DNA of 37,013 bases from CAITNM01 sp964446295 (GTDB taxonomy: Bacteria; Pseudomonadota; Alphaproteobacteria; Paracaedibacterales; CAITNM01). Shown here in pieces: positions 25,879-34,081 of the stretch (position 1 is its first letter; each line of letters opens with the position of its first letter). The notes below the pieces were generated by a model, which was given only the letters and a program-made list of their open reading frames with translations, made no database searches and had not been told where the DNA came from. The stretch spans positions 1-37,013 of the forward strand of contig CAYUNR010000009.1 in assembly GCA_964446295.1 (NCBI GenBank). Reading direction: 5' to 3'. A program made the position numbers and the translations under genes.

Positions 25879-26826
25879 ATGACTATTGCATTTGTGTATC
25901 CGGGGCAAGGTTCTCAAGTTATTGGAATGGCGAAGGATTTATATGATAATTTTGCCGTTGCTAAAAATGTGCTTGATGCTGTTTGTGATGTTCTAAAACA
26001 GGACTTAAAAACGATAATGTTTGAAGGACCGGCTGATGAATTAACATTAACAGAAAACACACAACCGGCGTTACTTGCAGCAAGCATGATGGCGCAAAAG
26101 GTATTAGAAGCTGAATTGGGAAAACCTATTCAGAGTCTAGCGAGTGCTGTGGCTGGTCATTCTTTAGGCGAATACTCTGCATTAACGGCAGCTGGTGCTT
26201 TTTCAGTAGAGAATGCAGCTGTTCTTGTAAGATTGCGCGGTAATGCTATGCAAAAAGCTGTGCCAGTTGGGCAAGGGGCCATGGCGGCAATTCTTGGACT
26301 TGAAATGACTCAGGTAGAAGAGCTTTTACGTAATGTTCCAAATAAAAATTGGGTTGCACAGATTGCTAATGATAATTCCCCAGGGCAAATAGTGGTGAGC
26401 GGTCATGCAGAAGCAATTGCATGGATTATTGAACAAGCAAAAGAAAAGGGCGCAAAGCGAGCGCTTCTACTGCCCGTCAGTGCTCCGTTTCATAGCTCAC
26501 TTATGGAGCCAGCAGCACTTGTCATGGAGAAAGCTTTAAGCACTGTTAATACAAATCAACCGAAGGTTAACGTGTATGCAAATGTGACAGCTATGACTGT
26601 AGATCACCCTGCAGAAATCGCACCGCTTTTGGTGGCACAGATTACTGGAAGAGTGCGTTGGACGGAATCGATTAGCAACATGCACAAACGCGGCATTAAT
26701 ACTTTCGTTGAAATAGGTACGGGCAAAGTGCTTTCTGGTTTAATTAAACGCATTGCGCCAGAAGCTAATGTTTATAATTTCGGCAACAAGGATGAATTAC
26801 AATCTGTTACAGCTTTATGGATGTGA
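25879..26826 (+). CDS. fabD: FabD, malonyl-CoA:ACP transacylase
   Basis: A 315-residue enzyme that loads malonate onto acyl carrier protein for fatty acid synthesis. It has the N-terminal FVYPGQGSQ, the nucleophile S95 in GHSLGEYSA, the catalytic H205 in APFHSSLMEPA and the terminal GTGKVLSGL. An open frame extends to 25822, but the family begins right at the chosen ATG 25879, where GAAG lies 8 bases upstream. The usual partners fabG and acpP do not follow; cutA does, one base after the stop. Confidence 0.96.
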   Translation: MTIAFVYPGQGSQVIGMAKDLYDNFAVAKNVLDAVCDVLKQDLKTIMFEGPADELTLTENTQPALLAASMMAQKVLEAELGKPIQSLASAVAGHSLGEYSALTAAGAFSVENAAVLVRLRGNAMQKAVPVGQGAMAAILGLEMTQVEELLRNVPNKNWVAQIANDNSPGQIVVSGHAEAIAWIIEQAKEKGAKRALLLPVSAPFHSSLMEPAALVMEKALSTVNTNQPKVNVYANVTAMTVDHPAEIAPLLVAQITGRVRWTESISNMHKRGINTFVEIGTGKVLSGLIKRIAPEANVYNFGNKDELQSVTALWM

Positions 26827-26827
26827 T

Positions 26828-27136
26828 GTGATTATCGTCTACACAACGGTTGAAAAACTTGAGCAAGCTGAGAATATTGCGCAAATTCTTTTGACCGAAC
26901 GCTTGGTTGCGTGTGCAAATATGTGGCCGATTCATTCAATGTATACTTTCAATGGAAAGTTGGTGAAGTCTGCTGAGATTGGTGTGTATTTAAAAACAGG
27001 TGTTGATCGTCAAGACGCTGTCTATAACCGATTAGTTGAGTTGCACCCTTATGAGTGCCCGGCAATTATAACCATGAAGATTGACCAGGCGCACCTGCCA
27101 TTTGTGCATTGGGTACACGAACAAACGGGCAGTTAG
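26828..27136 (+). CDS. cutA: CutA-like divalent cation tolerance protein
   Basis: A 102-residue protein matching the CutA1 trimer family: IIVYTTVEKLEQAENIA at the start, RLVACANMWPIHSMYTFNGKL and HPYECPAIITM. CutA1 proteins have a PII-like fold; their link to copper tolerance in E. coli is debated. The start is GTG 26828, one base after the fabD stop, with GGAT just upstream. A longer in-frame extension exists inside fabD but is not family-like. Confidence 0.9.
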   Translation: MIIVYTTVEKLEQAENIAQILLTERLVACANMWPIHSMYTFNGKLVKSAEIGVYLKTGVDRQDAVYNRLVELHPYECPAIITMKIDQAHLPFVHWVHEQTGS

Positions 27137-27424
27137 GTGTTATTATTTGATGACATGCCGCCATTTGCACAAAAAAATGAGACAGGGTTTTCATTGTGGG
27201 TAAAGGTTACCCCCAAGGCTTCTAAGAACCGGATTGGTGATTTGGTGGATGCTACCATGGGGCGCAAAATGCTTAAAGTTTATGTAACATCACCACCTGA
27301 AGACAATCTAGCTAACATTGCCGTTATTGAGGTGTTAGCTGAATATTTACACAAGGCAAAATCAAAAATTCAAATTATTAGTGGCCATACAATGCGGGAA
27401 AAACGTATTCAGGTTTTGACATAA
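27137..27424 (+). CDS. DUF167/YggU family protein
   Basis: A 95-residue protein with the DUF167 pattern: FSLWVKVTPKASKNRIG at the front, LKVYVTSPPEDNLANIAVIEVLAEYL in the middle and a closing ISGHTMREKRIQVL. Its function is unknown. It starts at GTG 27137, directly after the TAG of cutA and in the same frame. ATG 27155 is a possible alternative. It ends overlapping convergent mutY by 16 bases. Confidence 0.88.
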   Translation: MLLFDDMPPFAQKNETGFSLWVKVTPKASKNRIGDLVDATMGRKMLKVYVTSPPEDNLANIAVIEVLAEYLHKAKSKIQIISGHTMREKRIQVLT

Positions 27425-28431
27425 GCCAATGCTTTTTTAAACATAGTCGGCAAACCATAGTTGCCTAAATTGCTTAACGCTGTCCATTGCCCGTTATTTG
27501 TATTCGCTACAAACGTTTCCCACAAGGTTAACTCTAACTCAAAATGAGTAAAAATATGGCGTACCGTTCCAATATGCGTCCATTCAGATTTTATGGGATA
27601 TTGCACAATGGTTTGTTCACTAGAAAATTCACTAGAAGGAAATTGATACATACTGGCAAGCAAGCCTTTTTCGGGGCGTTTTTCAATACATACTTGGTTT
27701 TTATGACGCATAATAAAACTGTGGCCAAAGCGCTTTGGTCTAGCTGTTTTTGCGGGCTTCAAAGGTAATATGTTTTGCAAATCTTTGGAAAAAGCTAAGC
27801 AGTTGTTTTTTAAAAAGCAGTCATTACACTTAGGGTTTTTTGATTTGCAACGGGTTGAACCTATATCCATGAGAGCTTGGCTTATCGCGCCAGAATGATC
27901 ACTGTGCGCTAAGGAATCAGCTATTTCCTGAATTTGTATTTTTTGAATTTTTCCAGACGATGATACCGCAAACAAACGACAAAGTACGCGGTTTACGTTG
28001 GTATCAATAGCAATAATGGATTCACCAAAAGCAATGCTAGCAATAGCTGCAGCAGTGTATGGCCCTAATCCGGGCAGTGTCATTAATGCGTGATAAGAAT
28101 TTGGCAAAATTCCATGATATTCATCGGCAACAATTTTTGCGGTTTTGTGCAAATTACGTGCACGTGAATAGTACCCCAAACCTTGCCAACATTGCATAAG
28201 CTCATCTTGCGAAGCGGCTGCCAAGTCTTGAATTGTTGGCCAACGTTCTAGAAATTTAGAAAAATATCCTTTTACGGTAGCCACAGTTGTTTGTTGCAAC
28301 ATGACTTCGCTCACAAGGATGTGGTAGGGATTAACTGGCTGTTTTCTCCAGGGCAAATCTCGCTGATTTTCCCCGTACCAATTGAGCAATTTGCTCTGAA
28401 TCAAAGGGATTTGTGATAACAACTGCGTCAT
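27409..28431 (-). CDS. mutY: MutY, A/G-specific adenine DNA glycosylase
   Basis: A 340-residue repair glycosylase that removes adenine paired with 8-oxoguanine. It has catalytic E42 (SEVMLQQT), the helix-hairpin-helix LPGLGPYTAAAI, catalytic D143 (AIDTNVNRV) and the iron-sulfur cluster cysteines in C-x6-C-x2-C-x5-C spacing (CKSKNPKCNDCFLKNNC). The C-terminal third is the NUDIX-like 8-oxoG recognition domain. The start at 28431 lies 101 bases inside miaA and is needed to include LLNWY and DLPWR, so the same-strand overlap is real. Confidence 0.95.
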   Translation of the reverse strand: MTQLLSQIPLIQSKLLNWYGENQRDLPWRKQPVNPYHILVSEVMLQQTTVATVKGYFSKFLERWPTIQDLAAASQDELMQCWQGLGYYSRARNLHKTAKIVADEYHGILPNSYHALMTLPGLGPYTAAAIASIAFGESIIAIDTNVNRVLCRLFAVSSSGKIQKIQIQEIADSLAHSDHSGAISQALMDIGSTRCKSKNPKCNDCFLKNNCLAFSKDLQNILPLKPAKTARPKRFGHSFIMRHKNQVCIEKRPEKGLLASMYQFPSSEFSSEQTIVQYPIKSEWTHIGTVRHIFTHFELELTLWETFVANTNNGQWTALSNLGNYGLPTMFKKALAYVKT

Positions 28432-29263
28432 TAACTTGATTTTTAAACCATGTCATTTGGCGTTTAGCATACTGTCGAGTCGTTTGTTGAAGCAAGGAAA
28501 TCATTTCTTCCTTGGATATTTCATTGGCTAAATACTGCCAAATCTCTTTAACACCAATTGCTTTGCAGACTGGTGCATCAAGCGTTACATTTTGTTTTAA
28601 TGCTTGCACTTCTTGCACCACTCCTTCGTCTAGCATTCTGATAACTCGAGCGTTGATAAGATTGTATAGCCTCTCTTTTTCAGGCATTACCACAATAAAT
28701 TTTTTAATTTGCTTAATAAGCGGTTGTGATTTTCCTTGGAATGATTTGATTGATTGGCCTGTTTGTAACATGACCTCTAAAGCGCGTCCCAGTCGCTGGC
28801 TATCATTTTGGTGAAGGTGGTTTTTGATAATTGGGTCGTGCTTAATGACTTCTTCGTAGAAATCTTCTTTTGACAAATTGCTTTGTAATGCGCGCACTGA
28901 TTTTTTGATTTCATCAGAAATGTTCGGCATGGGGGAAAGCCCCTGAATGAGAGCATTTAAATACATACCCGTGCCCCCCACAATAATTGGGGTTTTTTGG
29001 CGTTTAATAACGTTATCAATTGTTGATTGAGCAAGCTGGGTCCAGTCTTGCACGGTCGATATTTGGTCATCATGATAAATTCCAAACAAATGATGTCTGG
29101 TTTGTGCAAGCTCTGCATTGTCTGGTGAAGCTGTTAAAATGGGGATGCTTTTATAAAGCTGCAGACTATCGGCATTAATAATTTCACCATCTACATGATG
29201 AGCAAGCCAAAGTGCTAATTTTGACTTTCCACTAGCTGTTGGACCACCAATAATGAAGCACAC
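28331..29263 (-). CDS. miaA: MiaA, tRNA dimethylallyltransferase
   Basis: A 310-residue enzyme that adds an isopentenyl group to A37 of tRNAs reading UNN codons. It has the P-loop GGPTASGKS (6-14), the DSLQLYKS segment, GGTGMYLNALI and the C-terminal tRNA-binding RQYAKRQMTWF. The start is GTG 29263, forced by an in-frame stop just upstream; AAAGG is rather far (about 13 bases). The last 34 codons overlap mutY in another frame. The gene starts 5 bases after the pyk stop. Confidence 0.95.
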   Translation of the reverse strand: MCFIIGGPTASGKSKLALWLAHHVDGEIINADSLQLYKSIPILTASPDNAELAQTRHHLFGIYHDDQISTVQDWTQLAQSTIDNVIKRQKTPIIVGGTGMYLNALIQGLSPMPNISDEIKKSVRALQSNLSKEDFYEEVIKHDPIIKNHLHQNDSQRLGRALEVMLQTGQSIKSFQGKSQPLIKQIKKFIVVMPEKERLYNLINARVIRMLDEGVVQEVQALKQNVTLDAPVCKAIGVKEIWQYLANEISKEEMISLLQQTTRQYAKRQMTWFKNQVNDAVVITNPFDSEQIAQLVRGKSARFALEKTAS

Positions 29264-29268
29264 GTTTT

Positions 29269-30684
29269 CTAACTAACCTTTTCTATGCGAATCATGTTTG
29301 TGCCGCCAGATTGCCCAAAAGGCACGCCGGCAGTTATGACAACATAATCATCAACTTGTGCAAAACCTTCTTGTTTAGCGAACGCACAAGCCGTTTCAAC
29401 CATTTGTCCTATTGAAAAAATATCATCAGTCAAAGCTGGGTGCGCTCCCCAAACTAACGTAAGCTGTCTGGAAGTTTTCAGAACTGGCGTTAGCGCCAAT
29501 ATATCGCAATGGGGGCGTTCACGGGCCGCATGAAATGCCGTGCGTCCAGTTTCTGTAAAGGTAACCATTAATCCACTACCAATAATACCAACGGCAGATC
29601 TTGCAGCGGTTGTTACAGCATCACTAACAGTGGGAGAAGGCAATGTATAACTGTCATCAAGCATTTTTTGGTAAAAGGGATCTTTTTCTGTGCGTTGAAT
29701 AATGCGATCCATCATTGAAACAGCTTCTATAGGGTAATCACCCGATGCTGATTCCGCTGAAAGCATAACCGCATCAACACCGTCATAAACAGCTGTTGCT
29801 ACGTCTGATGCCTCTGCACGGGTAGGGGTTGGCGTATGCACCATTGAATCTAGCATTTGGGTAGCGACAATAACGGGTTTGCCCAGACTACGGCAAGTGC
29901 GAATAATTTGACGCTGTATAACTGGCACATCTTCCGCAGGCATTTCCACACCTAAATCACCACGAGCAACCATAACCGCATCCGACAAAGTCACAATTTC
30001 TTGTAAATATTGTATGGCCATAGGCTTTTCAATTTTAGCGATCAGCTTTGCTTTTCTGCCCACAAGTTCGCGCGCCATAATCAGGTCATTTGGCTGTTGA
30101 ACAAACGATAATGCAACCCAATCAACGCCCAATTCCAGTCCAAATTTTAAATCGATGATATCTTTTTTAGTCAGTGCATCAATTGGCAGCACCACATCGG
30201 GAACATTCACTCCTTTACGATTAGAAAGTTCAGTGCCTGACATAACAATAGTTTCAGCAAAATCAGGGCCACTTTTTGTAATTTTAAGGCGAACCTTACC
30301 GTCGTCTAAAAGTAAATCAACATTTTCTTTAAGAGCTTGAAAAATTTCAGGGTGCGGCATGCACACACGATGATTATTTCCAGGTGTGCTGTCCAAATCA
30401 AGTAAAAATGTTTGTCCTGGTTTTAAAGAAATTTTTGTATTAGAAAAAGTTCCAATGCGCAGTTTTGGTCCCTGCAAATCAAGCAAAATACCAATGGGTC
30501 GTTTGAATTCCTGTTCAATTCTTCGAATAATTTTATAATTTTCCGCATGGCTTTCGTGTTCACCGTGGGAAAAATTCAGACGAAAAACATCGGCACCTGC
30601 TATAAATAATGCTTTGATTTGTTCATAGTTTGACGAAGCCGGACCTAAAGTAGCAATGATTTTAGCTTTACGTTGCCTGCGCAT
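29269..30684 (-). CDS. pyk: Pyruvate kinase
   Basis: A 471-residue enzyme of the last glycolytic step (phosphoenolpyruvate plus ADP to pyruvate plus ATP). Motifs run AKIIATLGPASS, FRLNFSHG, LDLQGPKLRIG, IAKIEKP with the catalytic lysine, ARGDLGVEMP, ATQMLDSM and PTRAEASDVATAVYDG. It is complete at normal length. It leads the pyk-miaA-mutY transcript. The ribosome site is weak. Confidence 0.97.
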   Translation of the reverse strand: MRRQRKAKIIATLGPASSNYEQIKALFIAGADVFRLNFSHGEHESHAENYKIIRRIEQEFKRPIGILLDLQGPKLRIGTFSNTKISLKPGQTFLLDLDSTPGNNHRVCMPHPEIFQALKENVDLLLDDGKVRLKITKSGPDFAETIVMSGTELSNRKGVNVPDVVLPIDALTKKDIIDLKFGLELGVDWVALSFVQQPNDLIMARELVGRKAKLIAKIEKPMAIQYLQEIVTLSDAVMVARGDLGVEMPAEDVPVIQRQIIRTCRSLGKPVIVATQMLDSMVHTPTPTRAEASDVATAVYDGVDAVMLSAESASGDYPIEAVSMMDRIIQRTEKDPFYQKMLDDSYTLPSPTVSDAVTTAARSAVGIIGSGLMVTFTETGRTAFHAARERPHCDILALTPVLKTSRQLTLVWGAHPALTDDIFSIGQMVETACAFAKQEGFAQVDDYVVITAGVPFGQSGGTNMIRIEKVS

Positions 30685-30762
30685 GATGATTTTTCAAAAG
30701 ATTCCTTCATTCATTATTTCAAATGCCTGTCAAAAAACAAGAGGGAAGAGTCAATTAACCAC

Positions 30763-30791
30763 ATTATAATAGTTTTTTAATGTATTGAATG
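30763..30791 (-). promoter_or_regulatory. Possible pyk promoter
   Basis: Read on the minus strand there is a perfect TATAAT (30768 down to 30763), about 80 bases before the pyk start. The -35 at the right distance (around 30786-30791) is poor (CATTCA), so this is tentative. Confidence 0.35.
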
Positions 30792-30864
30792 CGTTAGAGA
30801 CAGATGGGGTTTTTGATTATGTTTTATTATTAGCCGCAGTTTACTTGATCATTATGATAATTAT

Positions 30865-30960
30865 GATAATACTGACTGTATCCCCACGTCCTTTTGAAGG
30901 GCTTAGGATGACGATGTTTACCGTCTTCATGAGGAGCGCAGCGACGTAATGATCCAGTGA
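30865..30960. repeat. Diverged copy of a dispersed palindromic repeat
   Basis: This stretch shares the layout of the 130-bp repeats near the Fic gene. It has a left arm with ATCCCCACGTCC, a GACG...CCGTC centre and a right arm GAGGAGCGCAGCGACGTAATG then ATCCAGT that can fold back on the left. Similarity is partial. It lies in the 300-base gene-free gap between pyk and P1. The rest of that gap holds only the pyk leader and a TTATGATAA direct repeat near 30850. Confidence 0.55.
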
Positions 30961-30982
30961 GTAATTTCTTATTATTGAAACT

Positions 30983-31016
30983 AAAAATCCCCAGTCAGAA
31001 CGAACTGACCGGGGAT
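30983..31016 (-). terminator. Terminator of P1
   Basis: A 12-bp stem (ATCCCCAGTCAG / CTGACCGGGGAT, one mismatch) with loop AACGAA. On the minus strand it is followed by a T run. The same hairpin, base for base, ends P4 at 35874-35903. Confidence 0.88.
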
Positions 31017-31043
31017 AATTGTAGTAACTATTGCTTCAGACAA

Positions 31044-31784
31044 TTACAGAGCTGTACCAACAGTAATAGGGCGAGCCCAAACGGTAGCGTTACCTAATTT
31101 TAGTGTTGAGCCTGTGTTGAACTTCAAGGTGCCAAAAAGATCAGCGCCTGTGTCAGCAGGAACGTTTACTGAAGCAGCTACTTCAAGAACGCCACCTGAT
31201 TGCACAATCATATCGTCTGGCGCACAATCCGCTGTAGCAGCCATAACTTTAGCTAAACCACCAGAAAGTACATTAACATCAGCAGCAGGCAGTTTACTAG
31301 CTGCTGAAGCACCGAAATTTACTATACCTGAAATATCCACAGGGGCAGCAGCACCACTTAAATCAGCAGGAGTAACTATACCAGTTCCAGCAATAGTTAA
31401 TTTCTGATCTCCGCTAAGGCCAGCTAAAGCACCGTTACCACCGGCAGTTACCGTACCTGCAGCAGTCATAACAAGTGCAGGAATATTAACAGCTGCTGTA
31501 GATTCTAGTGTGCCACCATTCATTATGACGTTTGCGCCAAATGCTGCAGATGATGCCACTTTAACATTTCCCGTTGTTAATTTTATACTGTCCGTTACTG
31601 AGCCGCTTAATGTAATGTTGTCTATGCCTGCTGCGCCTACGAAATTTGCCTTACCTGTAACTACACCGGCGTACTCTGCGCCATCTACAAAGTTAATTGC
31701 CAATTCCGCAGAATAGCTTGTGTTTATGGTAATGATCACTACCATTGTAATAAAATCTAAGATTAGCGAGTGAATATTTTTCAT
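31044..31784 (-). CDS. P1: secreted passenger-like repeat protein, no barrel
   Basis: A 246-residue protein with an N-terminal hydrophobic signal (about 8-25, SYSA) and then an Ala/Gly/Thr/Val-rich body of short beta-strand repeats such as VIMNGGTLESTAAVNIPALVM and IVQSGGVLEVAASVNVPA. This pattern recalls autotransporter passenger beta-helices, but there is no C-terminal beta-barrel and the protein stops at LKLGNATVWARPITVG. Its end and terminator match P4. GGAG lies 7 bases before ATG 31784. Possible roles are a surface or periplasmic beta-solenoid or an adhesin; nothing specific can be claimed. Confidence 0.7.
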   Translation of the reverse strand: MKNIHSLILDFITMVVIITINTSYSAELAINFVDGAEYAGVVTGKANFVGAAGIDNITLSGSVTDSIKLTTGNVKVASSAAFGANVIMNGGTLESTAAVNIPALVMTAAGTVTAGGNGALAGLSGDQKLTIAGTGIVTPADLSGAAAPVDISGIVNFGASAASKLPAADVNVLSGGLAKVMAATADCAPDDMIVQSGGVLEVAASVNVPADTGADLFGTLKFNTGSTLKLGNATVWARPITVGTAL

Positions 31785-31851
31785 TTTTAAACTCCAATTT
31801 CAATAAAAGATTTGCACAAAACCGCAATAACTATTATTATATTTATTTAAA

Positions 31852-31867
31852 GTTAATAAAATACTAA
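31852..31867 (-). promoter_or_regulatory. 16-bp element shared by the P1 and P2 leaders (copy 1)
   Basis: GTTAATAAAATACTAA (plus strand), 68 bases before the P1 start. An identical copy is 67 bases before the P2 start (32817-32832). The same spacing suggests a promoter or regulator site. Confidence 0.5.
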
Positions 31868-31979
31868 TTGATAGTTATTTATTATTCAAAGTAAAAGTAA
31901 AAGTCAGCATGAGTGTTTTTTTGTTGTGAAAAATGCTTAGAGAATTGAAATGTAGGTATTTTAATTTTGGTTCAAGGTT

Positions 31980-32028
31980 GAAAAAAATCCCCAACCAGAT
32001 TTATTTCAGGTGAGGATTTTTTTTTTTA
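31980..32028. terminator. Terminator of P2, possibly bidirectional
   Basis: An imperfect stem (AAAAATCCCCAACCAGA against TCAGGTGAGGATTTTT) lies 24 bases past the P2 stop, with A and T tracts on both sides. On the minus strand the arm is followed by a T run. Confidence 0.7.
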
Positions 32029-32051
32029 TTAAACTATGCAGGTGTTAGTGT

Positions 32052-32750
32052 TCAGCCAACAATAACATTTTGGCTAAACCTTTTAGCGCCAATATTCAGT
32101 GACGTTGTTGTCAATGAATTAAAAGCAGAAGCAGCAGTGTTTGCAGCTGTTGCATCTACTTCAGAAGCTGTTACATCACCACCGTAAGTGCCAGCTGCTG
32201 CCAAAGTTAATGCATCAAAGTCGCAAATATTAGAATGCAAGTTAGATGTAGCATTAAGAACTATTGGGTTTGCTGCCGAAGCAATACCACCAGTGCAAGC
32301 CATGTCAGCCAGAGTGATCACCTCAGTACCAGCAACACCAGCCAAAGTTAATAGACCGGCTCCTCCTGTTGCTGCTAAATCAAGGTCATTACCAGCCCTA
32401 ACTGTGCCAGCAGCACTCATTACAAGTGGAGGCACTGTTGTTACAGCCGGCGCTGTTTCTAGGTTACCGCCATTCATGATGACAGAACCTGTAGCTGCAT
32501 TACCAAGCGCACCATCTACGCTACAGTAAACTGAGCCAGCAGCTATTTCAAAAACTGTTAAGCTAGCGTCGTTACCTGCATTAGAAATTGTAAGTTGATT
32601 CGCACTTATTTTTTTTGCAGCACCAGTAATTTGGCCAGCCATTACTGCATTTCCTGCTGCGGTATCTAGTTCTAGCACTGCGGCAACAGAAATAGAAGAA
32701 AACCCTGTCACAGTAACCAGTGCCAAAGTAATTTTTTGAATACTTTTCAT
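32052..32750 (-). CDS. P2: secreted passenger-like repeat protein, no barrel
   Basis: A 232-residue paralogue of P3. It has a clean signal peptide (KSIQKITLALVTVTGFSSISVA) and then AVLELDTAAGNAVMAGQITGAA, nearly the same as in P3, then VIMNGGNLETAPAVTTVPPLVM, like P1. It ends in IGAKRFSQNVIVG. Three cysteines are present, unusual for this composition. The start is ATG 32750 with GGAG 8 bases away; the open frame to 32795 has no signal peptide logic. The gene shares its leader with P1. Confidence 0.7.
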   Translation of the reverse strand: MKSIQKITLALVTVTGFSSISVAAVLELDTAAGNAVMAGQITGAAKKISANQLTISNAGNDASLTVFEIAAGSVYCSVDGALGNAATGSVIMNGGNLETAPAVTTVPPLVMSAAGTVRAGNDLDLAATGGAGLLTLAGVAGTEVITLADMACTGGIASAANPIVLNATSNLHSNICDFDALTLAAAGTYGGDVTASEVDATAANTAASAFNSLTTTSLNIGAKRFSQNVIVG

Positions 32751-32816
32751 TTTCAAACTCCAATTATTAAAATATGTATGTATAATTCGTAACAATTACT
32801 ATTTTAATACAGTGGG

Positions 32817-32832
32817 GTTAATAAAATACTAA
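32817..32832 (-). promoter_or_regulatory. 16-bp element shared by the P1 and P2 leaders (copy 2)
   Basis: Identical to the element at 31852-31867 and at almost the same distance from its gene. The bases around it differ, which argues for selection or recent copying of the leader. Confidence 0.5.
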
Positions 32833-32947
32833 CTGCACATTATTAATTATTCAAATATAAATAATAATTTCATTATATTGGTGTTTTTGCAGAAAACATA
32901 TGAAATGCCGCAGAATTGCTGCCACTTAAAATGTTAATTTTTGCTTA

Positions 32948-32980
32948 TAAAAAATCCTCGGTCAAAAAAATGACCGAGGA
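32948..32980 (-). terminator. Terminator of P3
   Basis: A perfect 10-bp stem TCCTCGGTCA / TGACCGAGGA with a 6-base loop, followed on the minus strand by a T run. It lies 26 bases past the P3 stop. Confidence 0.9.
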
Positions 32981-33006
32981 CTTAAGTATAAAAATATACT
33001 TAACTG

Positions 33007-33732
33007 TTAAGCAACAGTAACTGCTTGAGAGAATGCTACACCGCTACCAAATACGATTTTACGTGCAGTTAAGCTAGAAAAAGCACCAGAAGCAACGTTT
33101 ATGTTTGCATCAATTTGACCAGCTGCCCCTACTGTTACAGCTGAAGAAGCTGCTGCAGAAAAGCCAGTGTTAATATCTAGCACACCGCTGAAAGAAGCAG
33201 TAGCTGGAAGTGTAGAAGAAGCACCTAAGTGAGCGTTTACTGCTGATAGTGAATTCATTTCATTACAATTACCAAGGTAAGCAGTACCAAGCATGCTTAC
33301 ATCAGGAGCAGCACCAGTACCTGCATCCAAGTTTAAAAGCTTATCAACACCTCCACTTATAGCGCCAATAGCTATATCATCACCAAGAGCTGCCGCTGCA
33401 AAAGTAAAAGTAGTATTCTCATTCACTACAACTGCAGGGATAGTTGTAATAGCAGTGCCAGCGTTTAAATTACCACCGCTCATAGTAAGACCACCACCAG
33501 GCATGTTAGCATTAGCACTAATCAAAACTGAACCAGCAGCAACTTCTAGAGCACCTGAAATCGTGTTGCTTATAGTAAGTTGGTTAGCACCAATTTTCTT
33601 TGCAGCACCAGTAATCACACCGGCCATTGTTGCATCACCCGCAGCTGTGTCTAATTCTAGAACTGCAGCAGAAAGAGTTGACGTTGCAGCAACTGTAAGT
33701 AAAGCTAAAGTCAATTTTTGAATAGTTTTCAT
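33007..33732 (-). CDS. P3: secreted passenger-like repeat protein, no barrel
   Basis: A 241-residue protein with signal peptide KTIQKLTLALLTVAATSTLSA, shared almost exactly with P4, and mature start AVLELDTAAGDATMAGVITGAA, shared with P2. The body is low-complexity Ala/Gly/Val/Thr with short strand-like repeats such as LTMSGGNLNAGTAITTIPAVVV. It ends IVFGSGVAFSQAVTVA, the common end pattern of the group. AAAGGAAT precedes ATG 33732. The frame is open up to 33834, but that extension is basic, lacks a ribosome site close by and would bury the signal peptide. Confidence 0.7.
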   Translation of the reverse strand: MKTIQKLTLALLTVAATSTLSAAVLELDTAAGDATMAGVITGAAKKIGANQLTISNTISGALEVAAGSVLISANANMPGGGLTMSGGNLNAGTAITTIPAVVVNENTTFTFAAAALGDDIAIGAISGGVDKLLNLDAGTGAAPDVSMLGTAYLGNCNEMNSLSAVNAHLGASSTLPATASFSGVLDINTGFSAAASSAVTVGAAGQIDANINVASGAFSSLTARKIVFGSGVAFSQAVTVA

Positions 33733-33785
33733 AATGTAATTCCTTTTCAAATAAAAATGTTTAAATTTAATAAATCTTATTTTTA

Positions 33786-33898
33786 TATTAATATGATCAA
33801 CAAAACGGTAGCGGTTACGAATATAATTGCCCATTTCTTAGTAATTATTAGTTGTATCGCGCTCCTTATTTAAAATTACTTTGTTGATCGTATTAATA
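33786..33898. repeat. 19-bp inverted repeat with 75-bp centre upstream of P3
   Basis: TATTAATATGATCAACAAA (33786-33804) and its complement TTTGTTGATCGTATTAATA (33880-33898) match at 18 of 19 positions. The pair covers the P3 leader and probable promoter region. It could be a mini inverted-repeat element or paired regulator sites. The gene-free stretch 33899-34081 beyond it shows only AT-rich sequence. Confidence 0.7.
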
Positions 33899-34081
33899 AT
33901 ATTAGTTATAAACCATAAATATTAACAAAGTGTAAATATAGAAATAATAATTCGCTATTATAAACTATTATTTTTCAATATTGATGTTATTGTGAGAAGA
34001 TAAGCGATATGCTATGGGCATTCTTATTTATTATTTCTTCTTTATGAATAAATATTTTTTAATTGGTGATTGTGGTGATTC

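Noticed and set aside
30685..31043. Transposon or insertion sequence ends between pyk and P1
   Set aside because: There is no transposase frame and no clear terminal inverted repeat pair; the sequence fits a diverged palindromic repeat plus a terminator.
31114..33721. Several open frames on the plus strand opposite P1, P2 and P3 (up to 142 codons)
   Set aside because: They are antisense shadows of Ala/Gly-rich genes, have no ribosome sites and no recognisable domains; the minus-strand genes have signal peptides, terminators and paralogues.
33733..33834. Upstream extension of P3 to 33834
   Set aside because: The extension is basic and would place the signal peptide internally; ATG 33732 has AAAGGAAT and a start matching P4.
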